Made by a program: the position numbers and the translations under genes. DNA of 64,000 nt from Vibrio sp. HA2012 (GTDB lineage Bacteria; Pseudomonadota; Gammaproteobacteria; Enterobacterales; Vibrionaceae), in contig NZ_PFXK01000007.1 in assembly GCF_002812955.1 (NCBI RefSeq), positions 180,227-244,226 of the forward strand, written 5' to 3'. The notes beneath the pieces were generated by a model. That model ran no database searches. It saw only the letters and a list, made by a program, of their open reading frames with translations, and had not been told where the DNA came from. Of this stretch, positions 28,509 through 36,880 are shown piece by piece (position 1 is the first letter of the stretch; each line of letters starts with the position of its first letter).

Positions 28509-29570
28509 CTAGTGATACGGCTTCGACAATTCATGTACTGCGTCAACGAATACACCGGCATTCTCAGGCGGAACATCCGGATGAATGCCGTGCCCAAGGT
28601 TAAATACGTGGCCACTTCCGTCACCAAAGCCTTCCAGTATATTGGCCACTTCCTGCCGAATACGTTCTGGGCGGGCATACAACATTGACGGATCCATGTT
28701 CCCCTGCAAAGCAACTTTATCACCAATTCGACGCTTCGCATCAGCGATATCAATGGTCCAGTCCAGACCAACACCATCACAGCCTGTCGCAGCAATCTGC
28801 TCCAGCCACATGCCGCCATTTTTGGTAAACAGCGTTACCGGCACCCGGCGGCCTTCATTTTCCCGGAGTAATCCATCCACAATTTTGTGCATATACTGCA
28901 AAGAAAAATCGTTATAGTCTCGAGGGGTCAGCACACCACCCCAGGTATCAAACAGCATCACTGACTGAGCCCCCGCTTTGATCTGCCCGTTCAGGTAAGC
29001 AATCACACTCTCTGCCAGTTTATCCAGCAACAGATGCAGGGTCTGAGGGTCCGCATACATCATTTGCTTGATCTTAGTGAACGCTTTTGAGCTTCCGCCT
29101 TCCACCATATAGGTCGCCAGCGTCCACGGGCTGCCGGAAAAACCGATCAAAGGCACTTCACCTTCAAGATCCTTCCTGATCTGGCGCACAGCATTCATTA
29201 CGTACTGCAACTCCCCTTCCGGATCCGGTATACCTATGCTGTCGACATCCGCTCTACAGGTAACAGGACGCTCAAATTTAGGCCCTTCTCCAGTCACAAA
29301 ATACAGACCGAGCCCCATAGCATCCGGAATAGTTAAGATATCTGAAAACAGGATTGCGGCATCCAGAGGAAAGCGGCGCAGCGGCTGAAGCGTCACTTCG
29401 GATGCCAGCTCAGCACTGCGGCATAACCCCATAAAATCTCCCGCCTTAGCTCGGGTTTCCCGATATTCCGGAAGATACCGTCCGGCCTGACGCATCATCC
29501 ATACGGGTGTATAGTCAACAGATTGTTTGAGCAAGGCGCGCAGATAGTTATCATTTTTTAATTCTGCCAT
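28509..29570 (-). CDS. hemE: Uroporphyrinogen decarboxylase
   Basis: A 353-residue heme-pathway enzyme that decarboxylates uroporphyrinogen III to coproporphyrinogen III. The start at 29570 ([14 protein letters not shown]) agrees with family length and has AGGAAAT upstream; the frame remains open to 29648 without support. [16 protein letters not shown] contains the invariant substrate-binding arginines, and [16 protein letters not shown] and [14 protein letters not shown] are conserved. It follows nudC on the same strand, as in other vibrios. Confidence 0.97.
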   Translation of the reverse strand: MAELKNDNYLRALLKQSVDYTPVWMMRQAGRYLPEYRETRAKAGDFMGLCRSAELASEVTLQPLRRFPLDAAILFSDILTIPDAMGLGLYFVTGEGPKFERPVTCRADVDSIGIPDPEGELQYVMNAVRQIRKDLEGEVPLIGFSGSPWTLATYMVEGGSSKAFTKIKQMMYADPQTLHLLLDKLAESVIAYLNGQIKAGAQSVMLFDTWGGVLTPRDYNDFSLQYMHKIVDGLLRENEGRRVPVTLFTKNGGMWLEQIAATGCDGVGLDWTIDIADAKRRIGDKVALQGNMDPSMLYARPERIRQEVANILEGFGDGSGHVFNLGHGIHPDVPPENAGVFVDAVHELSKPYH

Positions 29571-29679
29571 TATTATTTCCTGATTTTTACTTTCTCTGGT
29601 TCTGGCAGTATAACACCCTTTCTGCTGGTTAATCTGTACGCTTTGCAAGCCAGATCATGTTCTTACCCTTTAAATTAAT

Positions 29680-29812
29680 TGATAAATTGCGTCTTAATAA
29701 TGAGCATGTTACAACCAGTTTCGCTAGCGAAAACAATAACAATGGGTAATCATTACCCAACATCTCATAACGACATCTTACTTACCCCCTCCCTAACCGG
29801 AGGGTTTTTTTT
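29680..29812 (+). ncRNA. Candidate small RNA with strong terminator
   Basis: The gap between hemE and nudC (both minus strand) contains a convincing plus-strand terminator at 29787-29812: CCCTCC, 6-base loop, GGAGGG, then eight T residues. No plus-strand gene precedes it. Upstream lie two palindromes, TTTCGCTAGCGAAA near 29720 and GGGTAATCATTACCC near 29742, which would fold in RNA. The promoter is not clear (AT-rich around 29670-29700). This pattern suggests a short untranslated RNA; it matches no family I recognise. Confidence 0.35.
29787..29812 (+). terminator. Plus-strand intrinsic terminator
   Basis: CCCTCC (29787-29792), loop CTAACC, GGAGGG (29799-29804), then T8. On the minus strand the stem is not followed by T residues, so it acts only on rightward transcripts. 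Confidence 0.8.
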
Positions 29813-29817
29813 AGCTT

Positions 29818-30606
29818 TTAATTCATATCATTACGAATGTTACTCAGCGTATGTTCGATCAGGGCTCTGGCAATGGTACCTTCCGGTGCCACAAGAGGAG
29901 TCTCATCCACACCATACCAGCCGGCATCGGTTAGTTCTGTGTAATCAGGCTTCACCTCTCCGGACTCATAATCGGCCAGAAAAGCCATCATCATGCTGGA
30001 AGGAAATGCCCATGGCTGACTGCCAAAATAGCGGATATTATTAACTTTAACCCCGGTTTCCTCCTGAACTTCCCGGGCAACACACTGCTCCAGCGTTTCC
30101 CCCGCCTCGACAAAACCGGCAATCACGGTATACATACCACCGCGATGTCTTGGGTGCTGTGCCAGCAAGATCTTATCGCCTTTGCGTACCGCCACAATCA
30201 CGCAAGGAAAAATACGCGGATAATGCATCGTCCGGCATTCAGAGCACTGCATCGCTATCTGGTTATGGTTAAAATGATTTCGCCCGCCACACTGAGAACA
30301 AAAACGCTGTGTCTGGGTCATATGACCAAACTGAACCGCCCGACTAGCCAGCAGGAACACCGGTTCCGGAAGCTCCAGCAGTTCCCGCAACGAGAGCATA
30401 GGCAAAACCTGGTCGATATCACTTTCATTCAGCCACATAACCGGGTACTGATTGTAATGACCGATGCATACCGCTTTATCCGACGGCAAACTAAATTCTT
30501 TTGCGGTTCCTTTAGGTAGGTTACCATCGACACACCAAAGCTCACTGCCATTCACTACACACCAGTAAGCGATAGAGCTCTCATTATTGTTACTTTTAGT
30601 TAACAT
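29818..30606 (-). CDS. nudC: NADH pyrophosphatase / NAD-capped RNA decapping enzyme
   Basis: A 262-residue Nudix enzyme that hydrolyses NADH and removes NAD caps from RNA 5' ends. A zinc ribbon is formed by CSQCGG and CSEC, followed by the Nudix box [20 protein letters not shown] and the NudC-specific [11 protein letters not shown] motif. It lies upstream of hemE on the minus strand and is divergent from rsd across 185 bases. Confidence 0.95.
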   Translation of the reverse strand: MLTKSNNNESSIAYWCVVNGSELWCVDGNLPKGTAKEFSLPSDKAVCIGHYNQYPVMWLNESDIDQVLPMLSLRELLELPEPVFLLASRAVQFGHMTQTQRFCSQCGGRNHFNHNQIAMQCSECRTMHYPRIFPCVIVAVRKGDKILLAQHPRHRGGMYTVIAGFVEAGETLEQCVAREVQEETGVKVNNIRYFGSQPWAFPSSMMMAFLADYESGEVKPDYTELTDAGWYGVDETPLVAPEGTIARALIEHTLSNIRNDMN

Positions 30607-30791
30607 CCTTTGATCCCATCACTTGAAGTTACTTCATTTTACTGGCAATCTATTTTCAATCCAGCACGAATACAGCTTTAAATAATAAAGCCTTAGCGCC
30701 GGTATAAATACAAAAACATTTCTGTTATGGATCTCTGATTTCAGAGAAATGATTACTAAATTGTTAGTAGTCTGATCATGAGGGCGTGGTC

Positions 30792-31274
30792 ATGTTAAAT
30801 AGACTAAAGAAGACGCAAGAGCAATGGGGCGGCTCCAGTGAAGTTATTGACCACTGGCTGGATACCCGACAGACACTGATTGTGGAATATTGCAGACTAG
30901 CCTCTCTGCAACCACATAAGAAAGCCGTGGATAAGCTTCCGACCCCGGAAGAGCTGCAGAATTTCTGTCAGCATCTGGTGGACTACATCTCTGAGGGCCA
31001 CTTTAAGATCTATGAAATGGTGATGGACAGATGGAAAGCCACAGGTTTCTCTCCGACGGATGAAATTAACCATACCTATGGGCATATTGTTCTGACAACC
31101 GATCCGCTACTCAATTTTACTGATAAATATGCGGAAGTTGATCCGGAAGATACGCTGGATACTTTTGACAGTGATCTTTCTCTGATGGGTGAGATTCTGG
31201 AAACCCGGTTTGCAGTAGAAGATCAGTTAATCCAGCTGATCGCCGATAGTCTGGCTGTACCACCAGGGGCATAA
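30792..31274 (+). CDS. rsd: Anti-sigma-70 regulator Rsd
   Basis: A 160-residue helical protein that sequesters sigma-70 as cells leave exponential growth. The start at 30792 (MLNRLKKTQEQWGG) matches E. coli Rsd; an in-frame GTG two codons earlier is less likely. Conserved features include the N-terminal WL..R helix and the FCQHLVDYISEGHFKIYE segment. In other vibrios rsd lies next to rpoC in convergent orientation; here a prophage separates them. Confidence 0.95.
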   Translation: MLNRLKKTQEQWGGSSEVIDHWLDTRQTLIVEYCRLASLQPHKKAVDKLPTPEELQNFCQHLVDYISEGHFKIYEMVMDRWKATGFSPTDEINHTYGHIVLTTDPLLNFTDKYAEVDPEDTLDTFDSDLSLMGEILETRFAVEDQLIQLIADSLAVPPGA

Positions 31275-31337
31275 GTCATTTTCCTGACAGCAGAACAACT
31301 TGGACTCTGTTTGCTATGCAATACAAAACGCTATAGA

Positions 31338-31361
31338 CACAAAAAAGGCACCTTTCGGTGC
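31338..31361. repeat. attL: left copy of 24-bp direct repeat in rsd terminator
   Basis: Identical to 45084-45107. The repeat contains GGCACC/GGTGC, forming a hairpin with a T tail (TGCTTTTTTTAT), so it functions as the rsd terminator. The left hairpin is slightly weaker than the right: it has one C fewer before the T run. Confidence 0.75.
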
Positions 31362-31368
31362 TTTTTTT
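31346..31368 (+). terminator. rsd terminator (at attL)
   Basis: GGCACC, TTTC loop, GGTGC, then seven T residues, about 70 bases after the rsd stop. Confidence 0.8.
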
Positions 31369-31464
31369 ATAAGTCCATTAATGGCAACCAAAGATAATTA
31401 TTTATCTAATACAAATAGATACCAATAAGTAAAGGATTTAAAAAGCCCACCAACGGCCATGAAA

Positions 31465-31488
31465 ATGGACACAATATGGACACTATTA
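31465..31488. repeat. Candidate integrase arm-type repeats
   Basis: Two tandem copies of ATGGACAC[AT]AT, 11 bases apart, overlap the 3' end of the integrase gene and lie about 105 bases inside attL. Tyrosine integrases bind such short repeats with their N-terminal domain. Confidence 0.4.
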
Positions 31489-32469
31489 TTGCCTAATTCG
31501 GCTTAAAGGATTTAGCCTAACCGCATCATTCAAATGGTCAGGGGCAAGATGTGCATATGTCATCGTTTGTTTGATATCCCCATGCCCTAATATGTCTCTA
31601 AGAGTAAGAATGTCCCCTCCATTCATGACAAAGTGGCTAGCAAAGGTATGTCTTAATACATGGACTTTTTGACCTTTAGGCAAGTCTAACTCTAACTTAT
31701 CTAAAATATCGTAAAGCTCTGATTGAGGATCATAGCTAAACAGGTTTGTTCCGCTATCTGGATAGATTCTTTCGTACAGTTCTTTACTTATTGGTACTGT
31801 TCGTGGTTTATCGGTTTTGGTATTGGTGAATCGAATTCGATAAGGGGATAGATTGCTTGCTTTAAGAGTAACAGTCTCTCTCCAGCGAGAACCTGTCGCT
31901 AGGCATATTTCCACAATTCGACAGAGTTCTTCTCTATGCTTTATGGCCTCTAATAAGTCAGATATCTGCCGATCATTCAGAAAGGTCATTTCTGGTTGTT
32001 TAACAGTAGGGAGTTTTAATTTTCTAATAGGGTTTTCCCCTTTGTAATCCCCTGTTTCTAGCAAGACAGTAAAGACATTACTTAGTGACTTTGCGAGCCG
32101 TCTGATAGTCGCTGGCTTTTGTCCTTTTTCTAAGCGACATTGAACCCACTCAGAAAGCATGTTAGAGGTTATTTTGTTGGCCTGAGGATCATCAAGTTCA
32201 CGACAAATTAGCTGTAATTTAGTCATATAATTTTCAGCCGTTCGCTTAAACTGCCCTGACTTTTTCCACCATATCTCTATTAGCTCAGAGAGCTGCCGTT
32301 TATCCTCCGGTAACCCTAACCACTCCTTATTGTGAGAAGTAGCTAAAATATGTTTTTCAAAAGATAATGCTTCTGCCTTGCGGTCAAAACTTTTTCTGAC
32401 CCGTTTACCATTAGTGCCTGCGGGTCGGACATCTACTTTCCACTTGTCTCCAACCTTTTTTACACTCAT
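31486..32469 (-). CDS. Phage tyrosine integrase
   Basis: A 327-residue recombinase for site-specific integration and excision. The N terminus (residues ~1-60) is a small basic arm-binding domain like that of P2-type integrases, then a SAM-like core-binding domain, then the catalytic domain. The catalytic set is complete: Arg195 in ATGSRWRE, His270 and Arg273 in HVLRHT, His296 in LGHGD, and nucleophile Tyr305 in TYAHL. It is beside attL, as expected, and its start overlaps the repressor stop by four bases (ATGA), so int is expressed with the repressor gene. It is AT-richer than the phage late genes. Confidence 0.93.
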   Translation of the reverse strand: MSVKKVGDKWKVDVRPAGTNGKRVRKSFDRKAEALSFEKHILATSHNKEWLGLPEDKRQLSELIEIWWKKSGQFKRTAENYMTKLQLICRELDDPQANKITSNMLSEWVQCRLEKGQKPATIRRLAKSLSNVFTVLLETGDYKGENPIRKLKLPTVKQPEMTFLNDRQISDLLEAIKHREELCRIVEICLATGSRWRETVTLKASNLSPYRIRFTNTKTDKPRTVPISKELYERIYPDSGTNLFSYDPQSELYDILDKLELDLPKGQKVHVLRHTFASHFVMNGGDILTLRDILGHGDIKQTMTYAHLAPDHLNDAVRLNPLSRIRQ

Positions 32470-33239
32470 AGCGACCTCATCACCATAGCTGCACGGCCAA
32501 TGATCTTTAGACGTTTAAGGTCATCACCTTTCACCTCAAAACTGTCATAGTCTGGGTTATCAGAAATAATGCTGTAACTCTGTTCCAGAATGTTCCACTT
32601 AAGACGTTTTACATAAACCATTTCATCAATTCGAATAACGTAAACACCATCTTTAACCGGTTCTGTCAGTTCTCGTGTATCAACAATAATTCTGTCTCCA
32701 TCATTCATGGTCGGAACCATACTTTCACCACTACAAAAGACAATTGCTGTATATGATGGAATCAAACCAAGACTTTTAACCAATTCTATGGAGACGGTAA
32801 AAACTCCCGTTTGGAATTCTGTATTAGTCAGACACCCCGCTCCTGCTGCTGCTTGAACATTGAATTCAGGAATATTAATTGTGCCTTCACTAACTGACTT
32901 TACGTCATGTATTGATGCATTCGATTTGAGTTTTTCTGGAAAAGAATCAAATAAACTAGGCTTGGTATACTCAAACGACCTATATTCATTACCTGAATCC
33001 TTTAACCGGCTAATCGTTTTGAGTTTATTCTCTTTCTCATATTCAGTTCCATATATTTCAATTAGAGCTTTCTGAACATCTTCATGAAGATTTGAAATAT
33101 GATATTCAAGAGCCCCACCTTGACCAGAAGATTTTCTTTTTAACCAATTACTTCTCTTAGCCTTAACCGCTATAGCCTGCCTACTATTTGGCATATTTTC
33201 TATTTCAGACAGCTCTACTCCCTTAAACCACTCTTTCAT
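32466..33239 (-). CDS. Prophage repressor: Mu-like DNA-binding domain fused to S24 (LexA-like) protease domain
   Basis: A 257-residue repressor. Residues ~1-60 resemble the winged-helix HTH_Tnp_Mu_1 domain of Mu-type repressors (SRQAIAVKAKRSNW ... EYHIS). The C-terminal half is a LexA/CI autoprotease: likely cleavage at Ala132-Gly133 in QAAAGAG, catalytic Ser173 in GESM and Lys211 in VYVKRLKW, 38 residues apart as in LexA. This predicts RecA-triggered self-cleavage and SOS induction. It is transcribed leftward from a promoter overlapping the rightward early promoter and shares an operon with the integrase. Confidence 0.85.
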   Translation of the reverse strand: MKEWFKGVELSEIENMPNSRQAIAVKAKRSNWLKRKSSGQGGALEYHISNLHEDVQKALIEIYGTEYEKENKLKTISRLKDSGNEYRSFEYTKPSLFDSFPEKLKSNASIHDVKSVSEGTINIPEFNVQAAAGAGCLTNTEFQTGVFTVSIELVKSLGLIPSYTAIVFCSGESMVPTMNDGDRIIVDTRELTEPVKDGVYVIRIDEMVYVKRLKWNILEQSYSIISDNPDYDSFEVKGDDLKRLKIIGRAAMVMRSL

Positions 33240-33257
33240 AATTTTCAGCCTTTAGTG

Positions 33258-33286
33258 TTGACGCGTAAACAAGATGAATGTATAAA
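33258..33286 (+). promoter_or_regulatory. Rightward early promoter of the prophage
   Basis: TTGACG at 33258-33263, exactly 17 bases, TATAAA at 33281-33286. It would start transcription near 33293 and drive the Cox-like gene and the replication operon. Its -10 overlaps the -10 of the opposing repressor promoter. Confidence 0.75.
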
Positions 33287-33307
33287 TTACTCGTAATCAA
33301 GAGTAAA
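33279..33307 (-). promoter_or_regulatory. Leftward repressor promoter of the prophage
   Basis: On the minus strand TTTACT (33307-33302), a 17-base spacer, then TATACA (33284-33279). It fires toward the repressor-integrase operon. The two promoters share about 29 bases, so polymerase binding should be mutually exclusive. Confidence 0.65.
33287..33306. promoter_or_regulatory. Candidate repressor or Cox operator
   Basis: Inverted repeat TTACTC ... GAGTAA with an 8-base centre, lying across the early transcription start and the -35 of the repressor promoter. A related GTAAAC hexamer occurs at 33265-33270 and 33303-33308. Confidence 0.45.
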
Positions 33308-33346
33308 CACCGGTAATAAATACCATATATAAACAGGATAAGGGTA

Positions 33347-33598
33347 ATGATAGGTCATAAAGTGAAATCAGAAAACAACATTAGTCAACAACATGCGCCA
33401 TTTGTAACACCTCAAATGTATGCAGAAATAACAGGACAAACATTGGATGCCGTTAGAGGGCAAATCAAACGAGGAATGCTGCCTGTTCTCCACCGAGAAA
33501 GACAAGAACGTGGTTTGAACTTCATCAACATGCGAGCACTAGAGCAACTGGCTCAGGAACAAGCTGAACAGTATCAGGATTGGAAAGCAGCTATTTAG
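33347..33598 (+). CDS. Cox/Cro-like phage regulatory protein
   Basis: An 83-residue basic DNA-binding protein, first gene of the rightward operon. The segment VTPQMYAEITGQTLDAVRGQIKRGMLPVL resembles the helix-turn-helix of P2 Cox-type proteins, which repress the lysogenic promoter and assist excision. AGGATAAGGG precedes the ATG. Whether it acts as anti-repressor, excisionase or both cannot be told from sequence. Confidence 0.7.
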   Translation: MIGHKVKSENNISQQHAPFVTPQMYAEITGQTLDAVRGQIKRGMLPVLHRERQERGLNFINMRALEQLAQEQAEQYQDWKAAI

Positions 33599-33607
33599 GA
33601 AAACCCA

Positions 33608-33790
33608 ATGAGAACACCAATTCATTCAATCTTTATAGATTTCTCACACTCAACCGAAGTCAAGTTACTGCGTGATCTGATCATGGAACGCGGGGATATT
33701 GGTAATTCAGTTGAGGAAGATCATTTTCTGACTCAGATCATTATTCAGCTTGAGTCTTCTATTGAACTACTGGAAAGCATGGAGATGTAA
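33608..33790 (+). CDS. Small acidic phage protein, unknown function
   Basis: A 60-residue protein preceded by AGGAAAA. It is acidic and predicted mainly helical (LTQIIIQLESSIELLESMEM at the C terminus). No family recognised. It lies nine bases after the Cox-like gene and three before the next gene, in the early operon. Confidence 0.6.
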   Translation: MRTPIHSIFIDFSHSTEVKLLRDLIMERGDIGNSVEEDHFLTQIIIQLESSIELLESMEM

Positions 33791-33793
33791 AGC

Positions 33794-34030
33794 ATGGAAA
33801 ATGCCTACCCCCTTGAAATGACCAGCGCACAACGGGAAAGTGGCCTACGGGGTATTGAGTTATGCCGTCAGGCTATTTTTGAGAACAGACCGGCTCCAAC
33901 TGAGTGGGAGCTTCGCAAAGCGGCATGGCGTGAAAAACTGCGGATCAGAGCTAATCAGCTTCCTGTCCGCCAGCAGTCGGAACTGCACCAGCCATTACCT
34001 GATACCTTAGAAGAAGCCACAGCACAATAA
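33794..34030 (+). CDS. Small phage protein upstream of rep, unknown function
   Basis: A 78-residue protein with a central charged helix (AAWREKLRIRANQL). It is not recognised. Its TAA stop overlaps the rep ATG (TAATG), so it is translationally coupled to the replication initiator and may assist it. Confidence 0.65.
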   Translation: MENAYPLEMTSAQRESGLRGIELCRQAIFENRPAPTEWELRKAAWREKLRIRANQLPVRQQSELHQPLPDTLEEATAQ

Positions 34031-35928
34031 TGAAGTCCTACATACAATCCAACAGCCTGATAAAAAAGCTCCCTGATAGTTTACGTGGGGAGCTAATCAC
34101 TTACCTGAATAACCAAAAAGGCACGACTCAGCTGGAATGGAACGGTGAGCGTTTTGTGCATGACGGTAAGCTGACCCCAAGAGAAAAGGTGTTTGAGTTT
34201 GCCTCTCAGGTAGCTAACCAGTTTCGCCTGCCGAACGACATCAAAAACTATCTGGACAAAGCCTCTTCGGCTCGCTTTCGCCAGTACGGCTTTAAGCGTG
34301 CGGTCACCTTTATTCAAAAACGCAGTGAAGCGGCCTTTGCTGCTTTGGCGGTTCTGCCGGAACCATGGTGGAAACTCGATACTGAATTTAAACGGGCAAG
34401 ACTGGCTACAGAGCTTTGTGGACGCGCCATGATGCGCCTGCAAATCTGTGTGGCTGACGGAAAAAGCCCACTGGAAACCATAGCAGACATTAATGAGTTT
34501 GTGGGGGCGGCTCTGTGGATGCCGCAATTTACACCGGGTGCTGCTGACAGCGAAAACCGGCAGTACTCTATTCTGGCGCGTCTGATGGATGAGTCGGTCT
34601 GGAAACGAGCCATTGAACGCCAAACCATAGCGGCATTTGAAAACGCCCGCCGTGGCGCGGGAATGGTGTCTCCGCATGTGTCCCCTTATGCGTCTTATTC
34701 TGCTTGTGAGTGGCTTAAGGTGCGACAGGACAGACAGCGCGAATGGCTGGAACTGATGGCGATTGAAGCCGAAACGGGTGAAACCGTGGATATGGTGGCT
34801 GTGCATGAATCCTCTGTGGCTCACCCGGTGAACCGGCGTCATGAACTCATGACCCGTATTGCTGGTTGTCAGGAGTACGCCGAAGCCAATAACCATGTGG
34901 CGATTTTTATTACCATGACTGCCCCCTCCCGGTTTCACCGGTTAAAGCAGCATGGTAAGTACTGGAGCGAAAATGATAAATGGAACGGAGAAAGCCCGGC
35001 GGATGCCCATGAATGGCTCAACCTGTCATGGTCTCGCTTTCGTGCGTACTGTGACCGTAAAGGGGTGATCTATTATGGTCTGAGAGTCGTAGAGCCTCAT
35101 CAGGATGGTTCCCCGCACTGGCATGGGGTGTTTTTTGTGCCGTTTGAACAGACGCAGGCGTTTACCGATGCACTTAAGCATTACCAGATCCAGCGGGATA
35201 ACGCGGAGCTGTTCTTTGATGATGGTAAGCCTAAGACCAAAGCACAGAAAGCCCGGTTTGATTATAAGGTGCTGGACGGTTCACAAGGTGCAGTGGCCTA
35301 TATTGCCAAGTACATTTCCAAGAATGTGGATGGATACGGCCTTGATGGGCTGACCGATCTTGAAACCAAAAAGGCACTTCTGCAGGACACAGTAAAAAAT
35401 GTCACGGCGTGGTCTCGCTCCTTTGCTTTCCGTCAGTTCCAGTTTCAGAAAACCCCATCGGTGACCGTCTGGCGCGAGCTTCGCCGCATTGAAGATAAAC
35501 AGGAGTATTGTCTGTTTGAAAAAGCCCGCCGGGCGGCAGATATGGGCTTCTACTCTGCGTTTTTTGATTACATGGGCGGTCACCGCCTGCGCCAGTCAGA
35601 GCGTCCCATTAAACCGATGAAAGAGGTTATCGAAAATAAATATGGGGAACACACCACCAAAGTGATTGGGTTAGAGGGGTGTGGTCTCTCTGTGGTGACT
35701 CATGACATTCAGTGGAAACTGGTTAAAAAGCCTTCTGCTCTGCAGGAGGCTTCTCAAGGAGGCGGGAGCCTCCGACCTTGGTCTAGTGGCAATAACTGTA
35801 CGGAGCCTGAATCGGCTGCAGTTAGGCCAACCCGACAGCAACACATTATCGATACTTTCTTTTTAAACATGGAATTAAACGGAGGCGGCACACCAGAATG
35901 GGAGGAATTCTGGTGTGGCTCTCCATAA
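34030..35928 (+). CDS. HUH-endonuclease replication initiator (phage GPA family, PM2 P12-like)
   Basis: A 632-residue rolling-circle replication protein. Motif 2 is the metal-binding HUH in SPHWHGVFF (His363, His365). Motif 3 is the double tyrosine in YIAKYISKN (Tyr424, Tyr428), as in the superfamily I initiators of phiX174, P2 and PM2. The enzyme nicks the origin, stays covalently linked to the 5' end and recloses the displaced strand. Length is close to that I recall for PM2 P12 (about 630 residues). The nick site usually lies in or near the rep gene, but I could not identify it. It is translated from a TAATG overlap with the preceding gene. Confidence 0.88.
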   Translation: MKSYIQSNSLIKKLPDSLRGELITYLNNQKGTTQLEWNGERFVHDGKLTPREKVFEFASQVANQFRLPNDIKNYLDKASSARFRQYGFKRAVTFIQKRSEAAFAALAVLPEPWWKLDTEFKRARLATELCGRAMMRLQICVADGKSPLETIADINEFVGAALWMPQFTPGAADSENRQYSILARLMDESVWKRAIERQTIAAFENARRGAGMVSPHVSPYASYSACEWLKVRQDRQREWLELMAIEAETGETVDMVAVHESSVAHPVNRRHELMTRIAGCQEYAEANNHVAIFITMTAPSRFHRLKQHGKYWSENDKWNGESPADAHEWLNLSWSRFRAYCDRKGVIYYGLRVVEPHQDGSPHWHGVFFVPFEQTQAFTDALKHYQIQRDNAELFFDDGKPKTKAQKARFDYKVLDGSQGAVAYIAKYISKNVDGYGLDGLTDLETKKALLQDTVKNVTAWSRSFAFRQFQFQKTPSVTVWRELRRIEDKQEYCLFEKARRAADMGFYSAFFDYMGGHRLRQSERPIKPMKEVIENKYGEHTTKVIGLEGCGLSVVTHDIQWKLVKKPSALQEASQGGGSLRPWSSGNNCTEPESAAVRPTRQQHIIDTFFLNMELNGGGTPEWEEFWCGSP

Positions 35929-35999
35929 CCTACACGCCAACGATGTGATATCAGGGGCAATCTTTTACTTTCTAACGCCGGGAGGCAGGAGAATACATC

Positions 36000-36341
36000 A
36001 TGAAAATCTACTCTATCGAAGAATGTCAGCGCGATTTGGCGGCACTGGACGCCGCCGACCAACTGACCGCCGCCATGAAAACCGAAATTGACCGCTTCAA
36101 AGGCATGAATCCACAAAAGCTGATCAAGCAGGCCATGGGAATGCTGATGACCGGTAACTTATCACTGGAAGCGCTGGGGCTACCGGTTAACCTGTTTGAA
36201 CAGCTTGAACAACTGGACAAGTTAAATACCGTTGCCAGAGCCAAATACCGGGCGCGGGTCGTGTCCGATATGAACGAGCTGGCGCTGGTCGATGTATGGC
36301 GTGAGCCAGCCAATGATGATGCACCGGTCAGGGAGGCGTAA
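36000..36341 (+). CDS. Phage protein of unknown function
   Basis: A 113-residue protein, mostly helical with alternating charge, starting after a GGAGG-containing leader. It lies 71 bases after rep and two bases before the zinc-ribbon gene. No motif recognised. Its position, between replication and packaging genes, is where PM2 keeps its transcription-factor genes, but there is no sequence evidence for that role. Confidence 0.6.
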   Translation: MKIYSIEECQRDLAALDAADQLTAAMKTEIDRFKGMNPQKLIKQAMGMLMTGNLSLEALGLPVNLFEQLEQLDKLNTVARAKYRARVVSDMNELALVDVWREPANDDAPVREA

Positions 36342-36343
36342 AC

Positions 36344-36880
36344 ATGGCAAAACATCCTAATCCCGTCAGAGGGTTTGTGCGTTGTCCGGTTTGCGGCGCG
36401 GTGGCAACCGTGCATCAGGTGGGCGAGGGTCAACTGATGGCAACCGGAGAGCCACCCAAGAACATCCGCAATCTGGGACTGAAATATTACCGTTGTCCGG
36501 AATGCGGGAACAGCTCCATCAGCAAAAAGGTGAATGAGTTCATTGACGCGAATATGGCGCAGGAAGAAACCGGGCTGTTACCGGTTGAGGTGACACCAGA
36601 CACGATTGTCGAAACCGGCTCAGTCACCGAACCGCAAACCGAATCAACCGAAAGGAACATGGGTGATCAAAAGCCGGTTGATGCCAGTCAGGATGCGGTT
36701 TCAAGCGCTGAGGTAACCGAAGAGTCCCCCTTTTCAGAGCCGCCCGTAAAGGCCGGTTTTTTAACGCTCAAACGGGTATTGATCGCGTTTGGCCTGATGC
36801 TGTGTCTCGGTTGGATGGTGCGTCAGCTTATGCCAAAACGTTGCCCGGAAGAACAAGGGGGTAACCATGTCTCAGCCTGA
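36344..36880 (+). CDS. Zinc-ribbon protein with C-terminal membrane anchor
   Basis: A 178-residue protein with an unusual build. The N terminus has a four-cysteine zinc ribbon, CPVCG (Cys14, Cys17) and CPECG (Cys51, Cys54), with spacing reminiscent of Ogr/Delta-type late activators. Then comes an acidic, Thr/Glu-rich linker (~residues 70-140) and one hydrophobic helix (VLIAFGLMLCLGWMV, ~145-160) with basic residues after it. It could be a membrane-tethered transcription or assembly factor. The next gene starts inside its 3' end (14-base overlap). Confidence 0.65.
   Translation: MAKHPNPVRGFVRCPVCGAVATVHQVGEGQLMATGEPPKNIRNLGLKYYRCPECGNSSISKKVNEFIDANMAQEETGLLPVEVTPDTIVETGSVTEPQTESTERNMGDQKPVDASQDAVSSAEVTEESPFSEPPVKAGFLTLKRVLIAFGLMLCLGWMVRQLMPKRCPEEQGGNHVSA

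Noticed and set aside
29679..30044. A 121-residue plus-strand frame between hemE and nudC
   Set aside because: Most of it runs antisense to nudC, it crosses a strong intrinsic terminator, and it has no ribosome binding site or protein features.
31486..35928. Element as a P2-like tailed prophage, suggested by P2-type integrase, Cox-like protein and GPA-type initiator
   Set aside because: No P2 capsid, portal, terminase or tail genes follow; the rest of the element encodes a PM2-type morphogenesis set.
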